A stretch of DNA of 64,000 bases from an uncultured Flavobacteriales bacterium (GTDB taxonomy: Bacteria; Bacteroidota; Bacteroidia; Flavobacteriales; Schleiferiaceae), in NCBI GenBank assembly GCA_905478295.1, contig CAJQHZ010000042.1, positions 1 through 64,000 on the forward strand, written 5' to 3'. Positions 61,831 through 64,000 of the stretch are shown piece by piece. The notes under the pieces are model-generated. The model did not search any database and had not been told where the DNA came from. It saw only the letters and a program-made list of their open reading frames with translations. The translations under genes and the position numbers were made by a program. Numbering within the stretch: the stretch's first letter is position 1; each line of letters opens with the position of its first letter.

Positions 61831-63867
61831 ATGAGAAAACTATTGTATTCTATTATCGGTCTATTTACTGCAGTTACATTAACTGCGCAGGTAACCATTG
61901 ACCGCACTACGGCACCAGAGCCGGCCCCTGCACGTTCCATTGAATTGGGTTCTGCAGCGCAATTCGAATTGAAAAATGGATTGAAAGTTTTTGTGGTGGA
62001 AAATCACAAGCTACCTCGAATATCAATGTCATTAATTCTAGATAGAGATCCTATCGTTGAAGGTACGAAGGCTGGATATGTAAGTATAGCTGGAGATATG
62101 ATTGGTGCTGGAACAACCGGCAGAACAAAGGCAGTATTAGACGAAGAGGTAGATTTTATGGGTGCCAATTTTGGAACCAGCGCTTCTTCTATTCGTGTAG
62201 GAGGTTTGAGTAAGTATACGGACCAATTGGTTGACATCCTTTCAGATGTTCTACTAAACCCGACTTTCCCGCAGGAAGAATTTGACAAACTCAAGGCACA
62301 AATGCGCTCTGGATTGCAAGCCAATGCAGATGATCCAGATGCTATTTCAGGAAATTTACGTGGTGCTACTCTTTACGGACTGGAGCACCCATTTGGTGAA
62401 GTAATGACAGAAGCATCAGTTGAGGCTATCACTGTTGAAGATTGCAAGTCTTATTTTGACGCTTATTTCAGACCCAACATCGCTTACATGGTGATCATCG
62501 GTGATATCACAGCAAAAGATGCACAGAAGAAACTGAAAAAGGCGTTGAAGAAGTGGGCACCTGCAGAGGTACCTCAGCACGAATACGCTAAAACTGAAGT
62601 GCCTACTGCACAACGAGTAGTAATGGTCGATAAGCCTAGTGCAGTGCAATCTGTCGTTTGGCTGGGCAATGTTATTGATTTGCCACATGGACATGCGGAT
62701 ATTGAGCCGTTGCGTGTTGCGAACCAAATTTTAGGTGGAGGTATGTCCGGACGTTTATTTACAAACCTTCGTGAAGACAAAGCGTTCACCTATGGTGCGT
62801 ATTCAAACTTTGGTGTAAGCGAATTTAATGCAACTTTTGGTGCATCTGCGAAAGTGCGTAATGAGGTTACTGATAGTGCGATCACTGAATTTTTAAACGA
62901 AATTGTTCGAATCCGCACAGAGGCTGTTTCTGCAGATGATCTTATTGCGGCAAAAGCTAGTTTAAGTGGTTCGTTCGGTCGTTCACTAGAGAGTCCTGCT
63001 TCTGCAGCAAACTTTGCGTTGAATATCGCCCGCTATGAACTGCCTGCAGACTATTACAACAACTATTTAGCAAGACTCGATGCGGTCACCGCAGAGGATG
63101 TGCTTCGTGTGTCAAATCAGTACATGGATGCGGATCATTTGACCATAACAGTTGTCGGTAAGGCGCAAGATGTCGCCGGTAAGCTGTCCGCTTTTGGTGC
63201 TGTCGAATATTTCGATGCAAATGGAGCGAGCACTGATGTACCAACCTTCCTCTTTACGCCAGAAGGTGTCACAAAGGAAACCGTGGTAAATGCTTTCTTC
63301 AACGCCATTGGTGGAGCAGAAGCGTTTCAGAATATCAAAGAATTAGAGCAAGAGATGAGCCTCGTTGCGCCAGGTATGCCCGGTGCTGTAGGCATGTACA
63401 CGAAAAAAATCGTTCCTAGTTACTATGTTACCGAGCAAAGCATGCAGGGCATGACCTTGATGAAAGTTGAATACAAAGACGGTCAGGCGAACAGCAGCGG
63501 TATGCGCGGCAATGCAACACTCGAAGGGGAGGAATTGGCCTCAACCGCGAAAGAAGCCAAATATGTGATTAGTGAGCTGGAATGGATAGAGGATATGAGT
63601 GCTATCACTTTTAACGGTCAGACGTTGATGGGCGGTAAAGATGTGTATCAAATCACGGACGGCGATGCAGTGCATTACTTCGATGTTGCTACTGGATTAT
63701 TACACATGAGTACAGAGACGACGGAAGGTCCGGAAGGCGATGTCAATGTGACAACGGTATATGATTCCTGGCAGGAAGTGAACGGATTGACTTTTGTGAA
63801 ATCTATTTCGCAGAGCGCAGGTCCGCAATCTTTTAAAGTCACTGTAGATAAGGTCACTTGGAAATAA
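61831..63867 (+). CDS. M16-family non-catalytic subunit with C-terminal extension
   Basis: 678 residues with signal peptide (AVTLTAQ). Residues about 40-460 are M16-like, but the HxxEH position reads SIAGDMIGAGT, so zinc cannot bind. The R/Y pair lies in LREDKAFTYGAYSNF. From about residue 480 to the end is a separate beta-rich part (for example VNAFFNAIGGAEAFQNIKEL, then many strands to VTVDKVTWK) that resembles the LolA/outer-membrane lipoprotein carrier-like fold. It is paired with the active subunit. The extension may bind a lipoprotein or substrate, but this is a guess. Confidence 0.85.
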   Translation: MRKLLYSIIGLFTAVTLTAQVTIDRTTAPEPAPARSIELGSAAQFELKNGLKVFVVENHKLPRISMSLILDRDPIVEGTKAGYVSIAGDMIGAGTTGRTKAVLDEEVDFMGANFGTSASSIRVGGLSKYTDQLVDILSDVLLNPTFPQEEFDKLKAQMRSGLQANADDPDAISGNLRGATLYGLEHPFGEVMTEASVEAITVEDCKSYFDAYFRPNIAYMVIIGDITAKDAQKKLKKALKKWAPAEVPQHEYAKTEVPTAQRVVMVDKPSAVQSVVWLGNVIDLPHGHADIEPLRVANQILGGGMSGRLFTNLREDKAFTYGAYSNFGVSEFNATFGASAKVRNEVTDSAITEFLNEIVRIRTEAVSADDLIAAKASLSGSFGRSLESPASAANFALNIARYELPADYYNNYLARLDAVTAEDVLRVSNQYMDADHLTITVVGKAQDVAGKLSAFGAVEYFDANGASTDVPTFLFTPEGVTKETVVNAFFNAIGGAEAFQNIKELEQEMSLVAPGMPGAVGMYTKKIVPSYYVTEQSMQGMTLMKVEYKDGQANSSGMRGNATLEGEELASTAKEAKYVISELEWIEDMSAITFNGQTLMGGKDVYQITDGDAVHYFDVATGLLHMSTETTEGPEGDVNVTTVYDSWQEVNGLTFVKSISQSAGPQSFKVTVDKVTWK

Positions 63868-63892
63868 CCGATCAATTCAATTGAAATTTTGA

Positions 63893-63925
63893 AATCCCTG
63901 CGGCGTTTGCTGCGGGGATTTTTAT
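63893..63925 (+). terminator. Terminator after the M16 pair
   Basis: Stem AATCCCTGCGGC / GCTGCGGGGATT with loop GTTT (63893-63904 and 63909-63920), 12 pairs including two G-T pairs, followed by T-rich sequence. It overlaps the stop codon of the convergent minus-strand gene. Confidence 0.85.
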
Positions 63926-64000
63926 TTACGTCTGTTGACTAAATAAATACCGGTAATGATAACGCCTAGCCCCAATAGGTGGTTCCATAAAATATGTTCA
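63922..64000 (-). CDS. Probable EamA/DMT-family transporter, C-terminal end only
   Basis: Only the last 25 codons are in the window; the start is beyond the right edge, so the gene is partial. The stop is TAA at 63924-63922. The peptide ends in a hydrophobic helix and a basic tail (LLGLGVIITGIYLVNRRK), which is how EamA-type drug/metabolite transporters end (the final helix with GxYLVNR). The identification rests on this short piece. It converges on the M16 genes. Confidence 0.5.
   Translation of the reverse strand, partial: EHILWNHLLGLGVIITGIYLVNRRK

Noticed and set aside
1-64000. tRNA, rRNA, CRISPR arrays, insertion sequences, prophage or integrase
   Set aside because: I read all gaps of more than about 50 bases and saw no cloverleaf, repeat array, terminal inverted repeats or transposase motif.

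Overview
The window reads as a chromosomal segment of a marine-type Flavobacteriales bacterium (Bacteroidota). The evidence is a SusC/SusD pair, a PorX response regulator and a protein with a type IX secretion sorting tail, a fused LpxC-FabZ, promoters of the TAnnTTTG type, starts without Shine-Dalgarno sequences, and a beta-1,3-glucan (laminarin-like) cassette. I cannot place the genus. Almost all of the sequence is coding. I see no rRNA, tRNA, CRISPR array, insertion sequence, integrase or phage gene.

Layout. 1-1231: a secreted SGNH-hydrolase fusion protein on the minus strand that runs off the left edge. 1575-11097: a six-gene plus-strand glucan cassette (GH149-like phosphorylase, GH17 lipoprotein, clan GH-A lipoprotein, GH30 lipoprotein, GPH/MFS sugar transporter, cytoplasmic GH17). 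The likely flow is endo-cleavage and debranching outside the inner membrane, import by the symporter, then phosphorolysis and hydrolysis inside. 11147-16431: era, der, an 807-residue envelope lipoprotein and rnhB. 16428-22313: a small surface-polysaccharide cluster with a GT4 glycosyltransferase, flippase, sulfotransferase, Wzz-like protein and O-antigen-ligase-type protein. 22515-27287: a SusC/SusD pair closed by a strong terminator. 27380-33336: a small membrane protein, then efp, an ABC ATPase and the lpxD / lpxC-fabZ / lpxA lipid A operon with an HD-domain protein at its head.

33433-40477: porX, tsaE and alanine dehydrogenase (overlapping genes), a small membrane protein, proline dehydrogenase on the other strand, and aroB-aroA. 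40385-45813: two outer-membrane-type proteins, an FKBP lipoprotein, and a LytS/LytTR two-component pair. 45832-49788: purE-purK, a SprT-like protein behind a 41-residue lipoprotein, and the mlaE-mlaF lipid transporter genes. 49867-58357: a type IX secretion cargo, then a long minus-strand run (Mrp, Nfu, SerS, lipoprotein, TPR protein, DUF4286, M16 peptidase, O-methyltransferase). 58417-64000: an SDR protein, rpmA and rplU (L21 with a long Lys/Ala/Pro tail), a two-subunit periplasmic M16 peptidase pair, and the last codons of a probable EamA transporter.

Most of the window is ordinary core genome. The best leads are the self-contained glucan phosphorylase cassette, the three-domain SGNH fusion at the left edge, a recurring TAnnTTTG box only 4-6 bases before start codons (which implies leaderless mRNAs), the sulfotransferase in the polysaccharide cluster, and the inactive M16 subunit with a C-terminal extension. 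I did not find a clearly new defence or mobile system.
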